Positions 49,875 through 58,162 of a DNA stretch of 64,000 nt are shown here, piece by piece (position 1 is the first letter of the stretch; each line of letters starts with the position of its first letter). The notes below the pieces were generated by a model. That model made no database searches and was not told the origin of the DNA. It was given only the letters and a program-made list of their open reading frames with translations. The stretch comes from an uncultured Ruminococcus sp. (GTDB taxonomy: Bacteria > Bacillota > Clostridia > Oscillospirales > Acutalibacteraceae), in the NCBI GenBank assembly GCA_904393835.1, contig CAJFNC010000008.1, forward strand, positions 62,001 through 126,000, in the 5' to 3' direction. A program made the translations under genes and the position numbers.

Positions 49875-50126
49875 ATATCACTCCTTTTTTATTTACTATT
49901 TTATTATAACACATTTTTATTAAAAAGAAAAGATACAATCATCTAAATTTTGTCATATATTTTTGTTTGTGTTTAAGCACATTGCAATTTTAATGACATT
50001 ATTTATTCATTTTTATACTAACATTTCATTAATCACTGTATTTACAGCAAAAAAATGAATTAATCATTTTAAAAAAATTCATAATCCGCATTATTATCCA
50101 AATTCAGTATTTCAGCGCAAAAATAA

Positions 50127-50159
50127 ACGGAGCAAACTTTAAAAGCCTGCTCCGTTTAT
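50127..50159 (-). terminator. Terminator after amylase
   Basis: AAACGGAGCA...TGCTCCGTTT hairpin. Confidence 0.7.
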
Positions 50160-50195
50160 GATATTGTTTTTACAATTTGATATTACAATTGCCGA

Positions 50196-52448
50196 TTATT
50201 TGAGGTATGTACCGTTCGTGCCAATCTGACCGCTTATACCTGTAAAACCTGTTGCGCAGCATACATAAACTCTCATATTTGCCTTTCCGATTGACGGAAC
50301 GGTAAGAGTGCCGTTTGTAACATTCTGAACATCGCCGGTTACAGCGTCAATATACTTGCCGTTGGGGATATTCTTGAATGTAGCGCCGCCTGAAATTGTT
50401 ACGCAAGCAAGGCTGTCAACGCCTTCAGCTGTGTAGCGGCGGATATATGCCATATTGCCTGAAACATAATTGCTGTCAGTTGTGTACTGACCTTTCTGCA
50501 AAGCAGGAACAGCTCTTCTGATTTTGTTGAGCTGCTGAATGTGTACGGCAAGCGGAGAGCTGAGTGTTTCGGCAGCTGTACCCGTTGCAGTGTATTCGGC
50601 AAAATCGGTTGCGTTGATGTCACCCTCAATGTAATCGCCGAAGTATGCGCGGCCTGTTGTTGAAAGCGGAGCGTTGGGACCTACGTCCATCGGAACGCCT
50701 GCCTGGAATTCAACTTCACTTCCGTAGTAAAGACACGGAATACCGCGGAATGTAAAAAGAAGGTCAAGGTTTTCTGCCCAAGCCTGTGTGCCTCCGTTGT
50801 AACGGGTATCCATATCGGGACCGTAGTCGTGTGAGTCAACATATGTTACATTCCATGTTGAGTCGTTATAGTACGGATCCTCTTCAAGTCCTCTTCTGAA
50901 TGCATTGCCGGCATTGCTGAAGTTCCAGTGCATCGGGAAGTCGATTACGCCCGTGCCGTTTGACTGGCTGTAATCAGGTGTATGATATGTAATACCGTCG
51001 AGATATACGTTATCGGATGTAGGCTGGTTAGCCGTTGAGCTGTTGTCATTGTAATTTGCAATCGTAAGTTGAACATTTGCATCCCAGTCATCGCCGAGAG
51101 CTCCGATATATTTGCTGTCTGTTTCGGCCCAGGTGTAGAACGGCGCTGAAATAGCGGGAATGTTGTGATTCCAGAATTCGCTTACACGTGTGCAAACTTC
51201 ACCAAATACATAGAAGTTGTCGCCGCCTGTGCTGAGCCATGACGGGAAGAAGAACTGGTTGAGCGTAAGTCTTGAAACGTGCTTTTCGGTATCCAATCTG
51301 AAACCGTCAACACCCATCTCAATATAGCTGTTGTAACAGTCGTTGAGATACTCGGCAACCTTCGGATTTTCGGTATTGATATCTACGCAGTCGCCGGCAA
51401 TCTGACCTGTTTGTACAGTCGGGCTTTCCCAGCTTAGATCTTTGTAGTGATGATAGTTGTTTTCGGCGTCATGAGTACCTGAATCAAGCTCCTTTGTATC
51501 TTTCATAATGTTGAGTCGTGCCTGATACTGAGTATTTGCATCAAGATCATCATAGTTTGGGAAAGTATTTGCAAGATCCGATCCTTCAATTACCTGCATA
51601 CAGTCTGCCGATGCCAAATCCTCAATTGTATCATACTCTTTTGTAAACATCGGAGCCAAAGCAGCCTCGCCGAAGTTACCGGAATGGTTGATAACTACGT
51701 CCTGAATAATCTTTAAGCCCTTCTCGTGAGCAGCGTCAATCAAATCCTGATATGTAGCGCCGTCGCTTTCATATCTTACATCAACTGTAGAGAAGTCAAA
51801 AGCATGATAACCATGATAATCGTAGCCTGAAGCGTTTGTTACAACGGGCGTAATCCAAATTGCGGAGAAGCCGAGAGCCTTGATGTAGTCGAGTTTATCG
51901 ATAAGACCCTTAAAGTCACCGCGCCAAGCGGGATCCGAATCGGGATTGTTGGCTTGTGCGTCATCCCAGCAGTGAACATTGTTGCCTGTGTCGCCGTCAT
52001 AAAAACGTGTTGTGATTACAAAATAGATGGAATCCTCTCTTAGATCCGTTCTTGTCCAGTCATCAACAGTTGCGGGATCCTTGCTGTACCATCTTTTGTT
52101 CTTGTACCACCACTCACCTGTATTTCTGGTAAGCTCTGCCGACTGCTCGCCGTTTGTGACAAACATCATATTGATTTTTGTCACATCGTTAAAGGTATAG
52201 GAGTAGTAGTTGTTACCCTCGTAATTCATTTTTGGACCGGGGTAATCGGTTGTGATATTTTGCGGAAGGCTGTTCCAATAATAAATTGAGGGTGTGCCTT
52301 CTTCGCAATAGTAGTGCACAGTAATGCTGCTTGATTGTGAAACGCTGTCATCATCGCTCTTTTCAGCCGCATTTGTTGTAAATACGCCGACAGTGCATAT
52401 TACACATAAAGCCAAAATCAAAGCAATGATTTTTTTCATTTTTGCCAT
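50196..52448 (-). CDS. Secreted GH13 alpha-amylase with N-terminal starch-binding (CBM26-like) module
   Basis: Signal peptide; N-terminal YYCEEGTPSIYYWNSLPQ...WWYKNKRWY; GH13 motifs DVVINHSG, GVDGFRLDTEKHV, FGEVC, YVDSHDYGPD. Confidence 0.92.
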   Translation of the reverse strand: MAKMKKIIALILALCVICTVGVFTTNAAEKSDDDSVSQSSSITVHYYCEEGTPSIYYWNSLPQNITTDYPGPKMNYEGNNYYSYTFNDVTKINMMFVTNGEQSAELTRNTGEWWYKNKRWYSKDPATVDDWTRTDLREDSIYFVITTRFYDGDTGNNVHCWDDAQANNPDSDPAWRGDFKGLIDKLDYIKALGFSAIWITPVVTNASGYDYHGYHAFDFSTVDVRYESDGATYQDLIDAAHEKGLKIIQDVVINHSGNFGEAALAPMFTKEYDTIEDLASADCMQVIEGSDLANTFPNYDDLDANTQYQARLNIMKDTKELDSGTHDAENNYHHYKDLSWESPTVQTGQIAGDCVDINTENPKVAEYLNDCYNSYIEMGVDGFRLDTEKHVSRLTLNQFFFPSWLSTGGDNFYVFGEVCTRVSEFWNHNIPAISAPFYTWAETDSKYIGALGDDWDANVQLTIANYNDNSSTANQPTSDNVYLDGITYHTPDYSQSNGTGVIDFPMHWNFSNAGNAFRRGLEEDPYYNDSTWNVTYVDSHDYGPDMDTRYNGGTQAWAENLDLLFTFRGIPCLYYGSEVEFQAGVPMDVGPNAPLSTTGRAYFGDYIEGDINATDFAEYTATGTAAETLSSPLAVHIQQLNKIRRAVPALQKGQYTTDSNYVSGNMAYIRRYTAEGVDSLACVTISGGATFKNIPNGKYIDAVTGDVQNVTNGTLTVPSIGKANMRVYVCCATGFTGISGQIGTNGTYLK

Positions 52449-52583
52449 AAATTTTCCTCCGGATATCTGATAAATTTCACAAATATTATTATAAATTAGA
52501 AAATAAAATATATTTTTCTTTTGTAGAATAATAAAATCATTGCGCTGCCAAATATTTGCGCTTTAGTTTAGGTAATATATACA

Positions 52584-52631
52584 AAAAGCGACTTTAAAGC
52601 AAATTTTTCGTCGCTTTTAAGTCGCTTTTTT
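52584..52631. terminator. Terminator between HAD and amylase genes
   Basis: AAAAAGCGACTTTAAAGC...GCTTTTAAGTCGCTTTTTT. Confidence 0.65.
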
Positions 52632-52651
52632 GCATAAGCCATAAGCATTAT

Positions 52652-53461
52652 TTATTTGAGTATATATTTTTCAAAGGTTTTTGCCACACCGTCGTCGTCG
52701 TTTGACTCGCAGATGTAGTCGGCAATTTTTTTAACATCGCTTTCGGCATTGCCCATCGCAACGCCCATACCTGCATATCCTATCATAGTTATGTCGTTGT
52801 AGTGATCGCCGAACGCCATGGTTTCTTCACGGGGAATGCCGAGCTTTTCAAGCAGCATAGGCATCATAGAACCCTTGGTTACGCCAAACGGCATAATTTC
52901 GAGAAAATACGGCGCGCTTTTGTACACGTCAAGCAAACCGTCGTAACGATTTGAAAGTATCTTTGCGTACTCGTCAATCTCTTCGGGCTCGCCGGCAAGC
53001 AAAATTTTATTTATGTCAAAGGTTACTGCCGAAATAAAGTCGTCAACAACCACCATATCCGTTTTTAAGACATCACGTTCAACGTAAGTATAATCATTAA
53101 CCTTTGTGTCGGAATAAATTTTTTTGTCATCGTAAGTGTTTATTGTAATGTTGGAATTTTTGAGCACACCCACGATGTCGGCAATATATTCCTTGGGAAA
53201 AAGCTTGCTGACTATTGTCTGCCCGGTGGCACAGTTGATGATTTTGCCGCCGTTAAACGCCATAATGTAGCCGCCGTAGCGGTCAAGCAAAAGCTCTTTT
53301 GCAATAGGCTCAACGCCTACGGGGTGCCTGCCCGATGCAAGCACAATTATTTTTCCCGCCTTTTGCGCCTCAAGAATCGCGTATCTTGTAGCAGGGGTAA
53401 TCTCTTTTTTGGAATTAGTCAAAGTTCCGTCAATATCAAGCGCTATTAATTTATATTCCAT
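52652..53461 (-). CDS. Cof-type HAD-IIB family phosphatase
   Basis: LIALDIDGTLTNSKKEIT, AFGDHYNDITMIGYAGMGVAMGNAES. Confidence 0.93.
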   Translation of the reverse strand: MEYKLIALDIDGTLTNSKKEITPATRYAILEAQKAGKIIVLASGRHPVGVEPIAKELLLDRYGGYIMAFNGGKIINCATGQTIVSKLFPKEYIADIVGVLKNSNITINTYDDKKIYSDTKVNDYTYVERDVLKTDMVVVDDFISAVTFDINKILLAGEPEEIDEYAKILSNRYDGLLDVYKSAPYFLEIMPFGVTKGSMMPMLLEKLGIPREETMAFGDHYNDITMIGYAGMGVAMGNAESDVKKIADYICESNDDDGVAKTFEKYILK

Positions 53462-53745
53462 AAATATCTCCTGTTAAAATACTTTTCGCATTTTTACCGA
53501 ATTTTACAAACATAATATCACTATACCACATTTAATCAGGAAATTACAATATGTATGGATTGTTTTTTGTGTCGTTTTTTGTCGTATTATCGGTCTTTCC
53601 GCAGTGAGTGAGCTTTTAAACTATCGGCAGTAAATATTTGCGCGCATCAAAATGTATTTTAATTATTTGCAAAATTTTGAAAAATATGCACGCTCAAAAA
53701 TACAAGCGATGTTTTGATATAACGCTGCTTGTGTCCAAATTAAAT

Positions 53746-54072
53746 TTATCTCATTTGGTACTTTTTTAAATCTACTTTCCCGTTAATTACCTCTACGCCC
53801 TCTTTTTCGAGAAGCTGCTGCTGAACATTGATTCCGCCGAAAGCAAAATTTGGCGCCAACATCCCCTTTGAATTCACTACACGGTGGCAGGGGATTATTC
53901 CCGGAGCGGGGTTTTTATGCAACGCATTGCCGACCGCCCTTGCGTAGCCCTTATTGCCCGCCATTACGGCAATTTGTCCGTAGGTGGCAACCTTTCCGCG
54001 GGGAATAGACAACACCGCGTCGTAGATTCGCTCATACACCGTTTTTTCTCTTTTTATTTCGTCTGTAATCAT
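53746..54072 (-). CDS. MGMT-family protein, DNA-binding domain only
   Basis: IPRGKVATYGQIAVMAGNKGYARAVGNALHKNPAPGIIPCHRVV; active-site PCHRV retained. Confidence 0.88.
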   Translation of the reverse strand: MITDEIKREKTVYERIYDAVLSIPRGKVATYGQIAVMAGNKGYARAVGNALHKNPAPGIIPCHRVVNSKGMLAPNFAFGGINVQQQLLEKEGVEVINGKVDLKKYQMR

Positions 54073-54123
54073 CTTTTTACACCCCTATTCTCAGTTTGTT
54101 TATATTGATATTTATAATTACTT

Positions 54124-54222
54124 ATTCAAAGCTTTGCCTCCATCAAAGCCGGCAGCGCATTGCGCTGAGTTTTGATAACGGACACCCATATGCAAAGGCG
54201 GGTGACAGTATCCTGTTTTATA
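54124..54222 (-). repeat. Dispersed multi-hairpin repeat, copy F (internally deleted)
   Basis: TTCAAAGCTTTGCCTCCATCAAAGCCGGCAGCGCATTGCGCTGAGTTTTGATAACGGACACCCATATGCAAAGGCGGGTGACAGTATCCTGTTTTAT. Confidence 0.75.
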
Positions 54223-54494
54223 TATCGGCTGTTTTAACTTTACAGATGTATAAATTTTATTACTTTTAAAAAAAATAATCAACATAATGTAATTATAGGT
54301 TGTGCAAACCGTTAAACAAAAAAATCAATAGACAATCAAACCCAGCAGGCAATATATTATTTGTTTTATTTTTTCTTTAAAACAAAAACAATGCCATTAT
54401 ACATAAAAATAACCCCTTGAAAACAAAGGGTTATCGTATATAATTATAATTACAAAATGATTATTGCAATTATACTTAATTTTTTAAATATAAG

Positions 54495-54668
54495 TCAGTT
54501 TTGTTTTCGCACAACACCGTATTCGTCATCGGCTCTAAAATAGTGGCATTGGGTAACGCTTTCGTTGAGGAATTTCTCCATTTCGTCCTCGTCAAGATCA
54601 ACGTCACAATAATTTCCCAACTCGTCGTCCATAATGTAGTGCGTGCAAAATTCACATGAATCCGCCAT
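54495..54668 (-). CDS. Small Cys-containing protein (DUF6472-like), 57 aa
   Basis: Reverse strand ATG 54668 gives MADSCEFCTHYIMDDELGNYCDVDLDEDEMEKFLNESVTQCHYFRADDEYGVVRKQN stop; RBS GGAGAAG; below the ORF-track length cutoff. Confidence 0.8.
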   Translation of the reverse strand: MADSCEFCTHYIMDDELGNYCDVDLDEDEMEKFLNESVTQCHYFRADDEYGVVRKQN

Positions 54669-54670
54669 AG

Positions 54671-55255
54671 TCACTTCTCCGCATCAATAATATTTTGATA
54701 TTTGTTGTAGGCAAAAGGCTCGTAGTTTTCGAGCTGTTCAAAAACCTCTTCTTCGCTGTTTGCCACAGAAAACAGCTTTGAACAGTCGTCGGCAATAAAG
54801 TCAGTCTGCTCGGCGTGATCCATCATACTGAGCATTGAGTCGTAGTAGCCGTACATATTATATACGATAATCTGTTTTTCGTGGCGCCTGAGCTGTTTGA
54901 GCGTCAACACCTCAAAGAACTCCTCAAATGTTCCTATTCCGCCGGGACAAATGATAAAGGCGTCGGACTTATCCTCCATAATGCCTTTGCGTTCGCGCAT
55001 AGTTTCGGTATAGATAAGCTCGGTACATTTGTCAAATATAACGTTAAGCTCATTAAAAAACGTCGGGGTCACCCCGATAATCCTGCCGTTTTCCGCCAAA
55101 GCCCCTCTTGCCGCAGCGCCCATTACGCCGTATTTGCCTCCGCCGAAAACAAGCGTATCGCCGCGTTTTGCGATGTCTCGCGCAAGTTCAAAAGCAGAAT
55201 CAAGATACTTTTTATCAATAATTTCGCTGGATGAACCAAAAACACATATATTCAT
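54671..55255 (-). CDS. LOG family protein (TIGR00730-type Rossmann)
   Basis: VFGGGKYGVMGAAARGAL, FIICPGGIGTFEEFFEVLTLKQL. Confidence 0.92.
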   Translation of the reverse strand: MNICVFGSSSEIIDKKYLDSAFELARDIAKRGDTLVFGGGKYGVMGAAARGALAENGRIIGVTPTFFNELNVIFDKCTELIYTETMRERKGIMEDKSDAFIICPGGIGTFEEFFEVLTLKQLRRHEKQIIVYNMYGYYDSMLSMMDHAEQTDFIADDCSKLFSVANSEEEVFEQLENYEPFAYNKYQNIIDAEK

Positions 55256-55350
55256 TCTGAATTTCCTTTCCGAATAAAAGCAGATGTTTTCTGCCTTAGC
55301 ATATATTATACAATACTTAAACGAGTCGGTCAATAAAAACGAACTTAGTT

Positions 55351-55478
55351 TTTAAAGCTTTGATTTTATCAAAGCCGGCAGCGCAACGCGCTGCAAATTC
55401 AGCAGGAGTTGTATTCGACGCTGAATTCAGATAACGGACGCCGCCTATAGAGGTGAGGGTCACTGTACTGTTTGTCAC
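55351..55478 (-). repeat. Dispersed multi-hairpin repeat, copy G
   Basis: TTAAAGCTTTGATTTTATCAAAGCCGGCAGCGCAACGCGCTGCAAATTCAGCAGGAGTTGTATTCGACGCTGAATTCAGATAACGGACGCCGCCTATAGAGGTGAGGGTCACTGTACTGTTTGTCAC. Confidence 0.8.
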
Positions 55479-55535
55479 AAATGTTATCTTAATTATTCTT
55501 AATTATTATATTATATTGTAAACGGGGGATAGTTT

Positions 55536-56939
55536 ATGTCGAAAGCAATGTTTAAAAACGATACAAATCTGCCCATTGCCAAAAGAAGCGTGTTTAGTCT
55601 TGCGTGGCCGATATTTTTCCAATCCCTTTTGGGGGTATCTCTGGGATATGTTGACACGATTATGCTGTCAAATTACAATGATACCGCCGTCGGCGCAATC
55701 GGAAACGCCAACTCAATTATCGGATTTTTGGCGCTTGCCTTTTCAATTATTTCCACCGCTACGGGCATAATGGTAAGCCAGTACCTGGGCGCGAACAAAA
55801 AAGAAGAAATGAACAAAATCTACACTGTTGCCGTCGGCTTTAACCTGGCGCTCAGCGTAATAATAAGCCTTGTTGTGTTTATATTCAGCCGTCAGCTTTT
55901 GGTGCTTATGCAGGTGCCCGAGGCAATGCTAAACGAAGCCGACAGCTATATGCGCATTGTAGGCGGTACAATTTTTACGCAGGCTATGCTAAACGCCTTT
56001 AACCAGATTTTTGACAGCAACGGCAAAACCATTTTCGGTATGGTTATTTCCTTTGCAATGAACATTATAAACATTGTCGGCAACGCTCTGTTTTTGTACG
56101 GACCGCTTAAAGTATTCGGTCTGGGTGCATCGGGCGCGGCTGTTTCTACCTGCCTGAGCCGTGTAATTGCCGTAATTGCCGCCGTGTTCTACTTTTTCTT
56201 TGTAATCAAAGGCAGACTGGGAATACGCTATCTTAAACCGTTTCCGTTCAACATACTAAAGGGACTTTTAAAGCTCGGTATTCCGACCGCGGGAGAAAAT
56301 ATATCATACAATTTTTCGCAGCTTATCCTGACCGCCTTTGTAAACACAATGGGAATTGTGGCAATTAACGCCAAAATCTACGCCAATATGCTGTCAATGT
56401 TTACATATATGATTGCGCTCGCCGCCGCCTCGGCAACGCAGATTATCGTAGGTCACAGCGTAGGCGCAGGCGACTACGACTTTGCGTATCACCGCGTGCT
56501 GAAAACTATGCGGTTCGGGCTTATCGTTTCAATTTCCGTCGCAATAGTTAACTGTTTGCTTTCGCCCTACACATTCCATCTTTTTACGGGCGACAGCGAA
56601 GTTGTCAAACTGGGTACGGCTGTTATGTTTATCAGTATTTTCCTTGAATTCGGCAGAACAACAAACATCGTCATCATCAACAGTATGAAAGCGGCGGGCG
56701 ACGTAAAGTTTCCTACTGCGCTTGCAATTTTCTCTATGTGGGGAATCAGCGTATTTGTCGGCTACATTCTCGGAATTGTATGCGGACTCGGGCTTATCGG
56801 TATCTGGATTGGTATGGCGCTCGACGAAATTTTCAGAGCCGTTGTGGTTTTCATCAGGTGGAGAAAGGGCACGTGGAGAGGCAAGAGAATTGTTGCCGAC
56901 GAACATTTCAAAACCGAAAAATCTGTTGCGAGAGCTTAA
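55536..56939 (+). CDS. MATE family efflux transporter
   Basis: 12-TM pattern, FSLAWPIFFQSLLGVSLGYVDTIMLSNYNDTAVGAIGNANS. Confidence 0.92.
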   Translation: MSKAMFKNDTNLPIAKRSVFSLAWPIFFQSLLGVSLGYVDTIMLSNYNDTAVGAIGNANSIIGFLALAFSIISTATGIMVSQYLGANKKEEMNKIYTVAVGFNLALSVIISLVVFIFSRQLLVLMQVPEAMLNEADSYMRIVGGTIFTQAMLNAFNQIFDSNGKTIFGMVISFAMNIINIVGNALFLYGPLKVFGLGASGAAVSTCLSRVIAVIAAVFYFFFVIKGRLGIRYLKPFPFNILKGLLKLGIPTAGENISYNFSQLILTAFVNTMGIVAINAKIYANMLSMFTYMIALAAASATQIIVGHSVGAGDYDFAYHRVLKTMRFGLIVSISVAIVNCLLSPYTFHLFTGDSEVVKLGTAVMFISIFLEFGRTTNIVIINSMKAAGDVKFPTALAIFSMWGISVFVGYILGIVCGLGLIGIWIGMALDEIFRAVVVFIRWRKGTWRGKRIVADEHFKTEKSVARA

Positions 56940-56956
56940 ATTTAAAATTCACCATA

Positions 56957-56996
56957 TAAAATGCGTATGCACACGGTGCATACGCATTTTGTTTTA
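56957..56996 (+). terminator. Terminator after MATE gene
   Basis: AAATGCGTATGCACacggtGCATACGCATTTTGTTTT. Confidence 0.8.
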
Positions 56997-56997
56997 C

Positions 56998-57064
56998 GCA
57001 TAACAAACGGGATAATGTCCCCTTCTATAGAGGCGGGGACATTGTCAAAACTTTGAGTATTGCA
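56998..57064 (+). repeat. Dispersed multi-hairpin repeat, copy H (internally deleted)
   Basis: CGCATAACAAACGGGATAATGTCCCCTTCTATAGAGGCGGGGACATTGTCAAAACTTTGAGTATTGC. Confidence 0.75.
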
Positions 57065-57067
57065 GGC

Positions 57068-57910
57068 TTATTTTTCATCAAAAAGTTCGGGGTGCATACG
57101 GCTGTAATGAAAAATATACTGCTGCGCAATTCCCGCATATTCGCCGAAATCTTCCGCCGTCATACCGGGAAAAAGCTTTGCCATGGCGCGTTTCATCCAT
57201 ACGTCAACGGGAAACGCCTCGATGCGGTGCAGACCGAACAGCAAAGTACAGTCGGCAACCTTGACGCCTACGCCCGTTATCTTCATCAGCTCACCCCTTG
57301 CCTGTTCATAATCGCAGGTTCTGCATTTTTCAAGGTTAACTTCGCCCGAATATACCTTTTGGGCAGCATCGACAAGATAACGGCTGCGAAATCCCGCACG
57401 CAAAGGCGCAAGGTCGTCGGGGGTAAGCTTTGACATTTTCTCGGCGGTCGGAAACGCGAACTCTCCGTCACTGAGCTTTTCACCGAAATTTTCGCATAGC
57501 CTCTGCACAATTCCCTTGATACGCTTTATGTTGTTATTCTGTGAAATTATAAATGTGCACAGCGCCTCGTACGGTTCCTGCCGCAGAATACGTATGCCGG
57601 GCGCATAGCGCGCCGCCTCACGCAGCACGGGATGGATTGCGCTTATCTCCTCCCTGATTTTTCCGTAATCAAGCATAAAATCAAAATAGTTGTACCAGAT
57701 ATTTTCAAAATCCGCTTTATCGGCGTTTTCTATATACATATCCTCGTTTTCAAGGCGCACGGTAACGCTTTTGCCGTAGGCTACGCCCTTAAAAGAGCCG
57801 TCGTGCTGCTGTATCCACCTGAAGCTCTGACCGCAGTCGAGCGTCTGCGCCAAATCAAGATCCCTTACGGGAGAAATTTTTATTTTTCCGTTAAGCTCGG
57901 TACATTCCAT
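57068..57910 (-). CDS. 8-oxoguanine DNA glycosylase/AP lyase family
   Basis: LDCGQSFRWIQ, FIISQNNNIKRIKGIVQRLCENFG, KITGVGVKVADCTLLFGLHRIEAFPVDVWMKRAM. Confidence 0.92.
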   Translation of the reverse strand: MECTELNGKIKISPVRDLDLAQTLDCGQSFRWIQQHDGSFKGVAYGKSVTVRLENEDMYIENADKADFENIWYNYFDFMLDYGKIREEISAIHPVLREAARYAPGIRILRQEPYEALCTFIISQNNNIKRIKGIVQRLCENFGEKLSDGEFAFPTAEKMSKLTPDDLAPLRAGFRSRYLVDAAQKVYSGEVNLEKCRTCDYEQARGELMKITGVGVKVADCTLLFGLHRIEAFPVDVWMKRAMAKLFPGMTAEDFGEYAGIAQQYIFHYSRMHPELFDEK

Positions 57911-57952
57911 ATAAACACCCCTAATCGTTTAAATTTTACCTTATCCGAAAAT

Positions 57953-58062
57953 ATAACAAACAGGATAATGTCTCCTCCTCTAAAGGCTGAGTCCATTATC
58001 AAAATTCAGCGGCGAGATACAATCCCCGCTGAAAACTTTGACAAAAGCAAAGCCTTAAATAC
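57953..58062 (+). repeat. Dispersed multi-hairpin repeat, copy I
   Basis: AACAAACAGGATAATGTCTCCTCCTCTAAAGGCTGAGTCCATTATCAAAATTCAGCGGCGAGATACAATCCCCGCTGAAAACTTTGACAAAAGCAAAGCCTTAAAT. Confidence 0.8.
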
Positions 58063-58092
58063 TGTATCCGCAAGATTTTTTAATGCAAAAGC

Positions 58093-58117
58093 AAAAGCGC
58101 CCTTTCGGGCGCTTTTG
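58093..58117 (-). terminator. Terminator after DUF4340 gene
   Basis: AAAAGCGCCCtttcGGGCGCTTTTG. Confidence 0.75.
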
Positions 58118-58162
58118 TGCGGTTGCCCGCAAGAAAAAAGGAAAAAGTTATGAAATAAGTTA

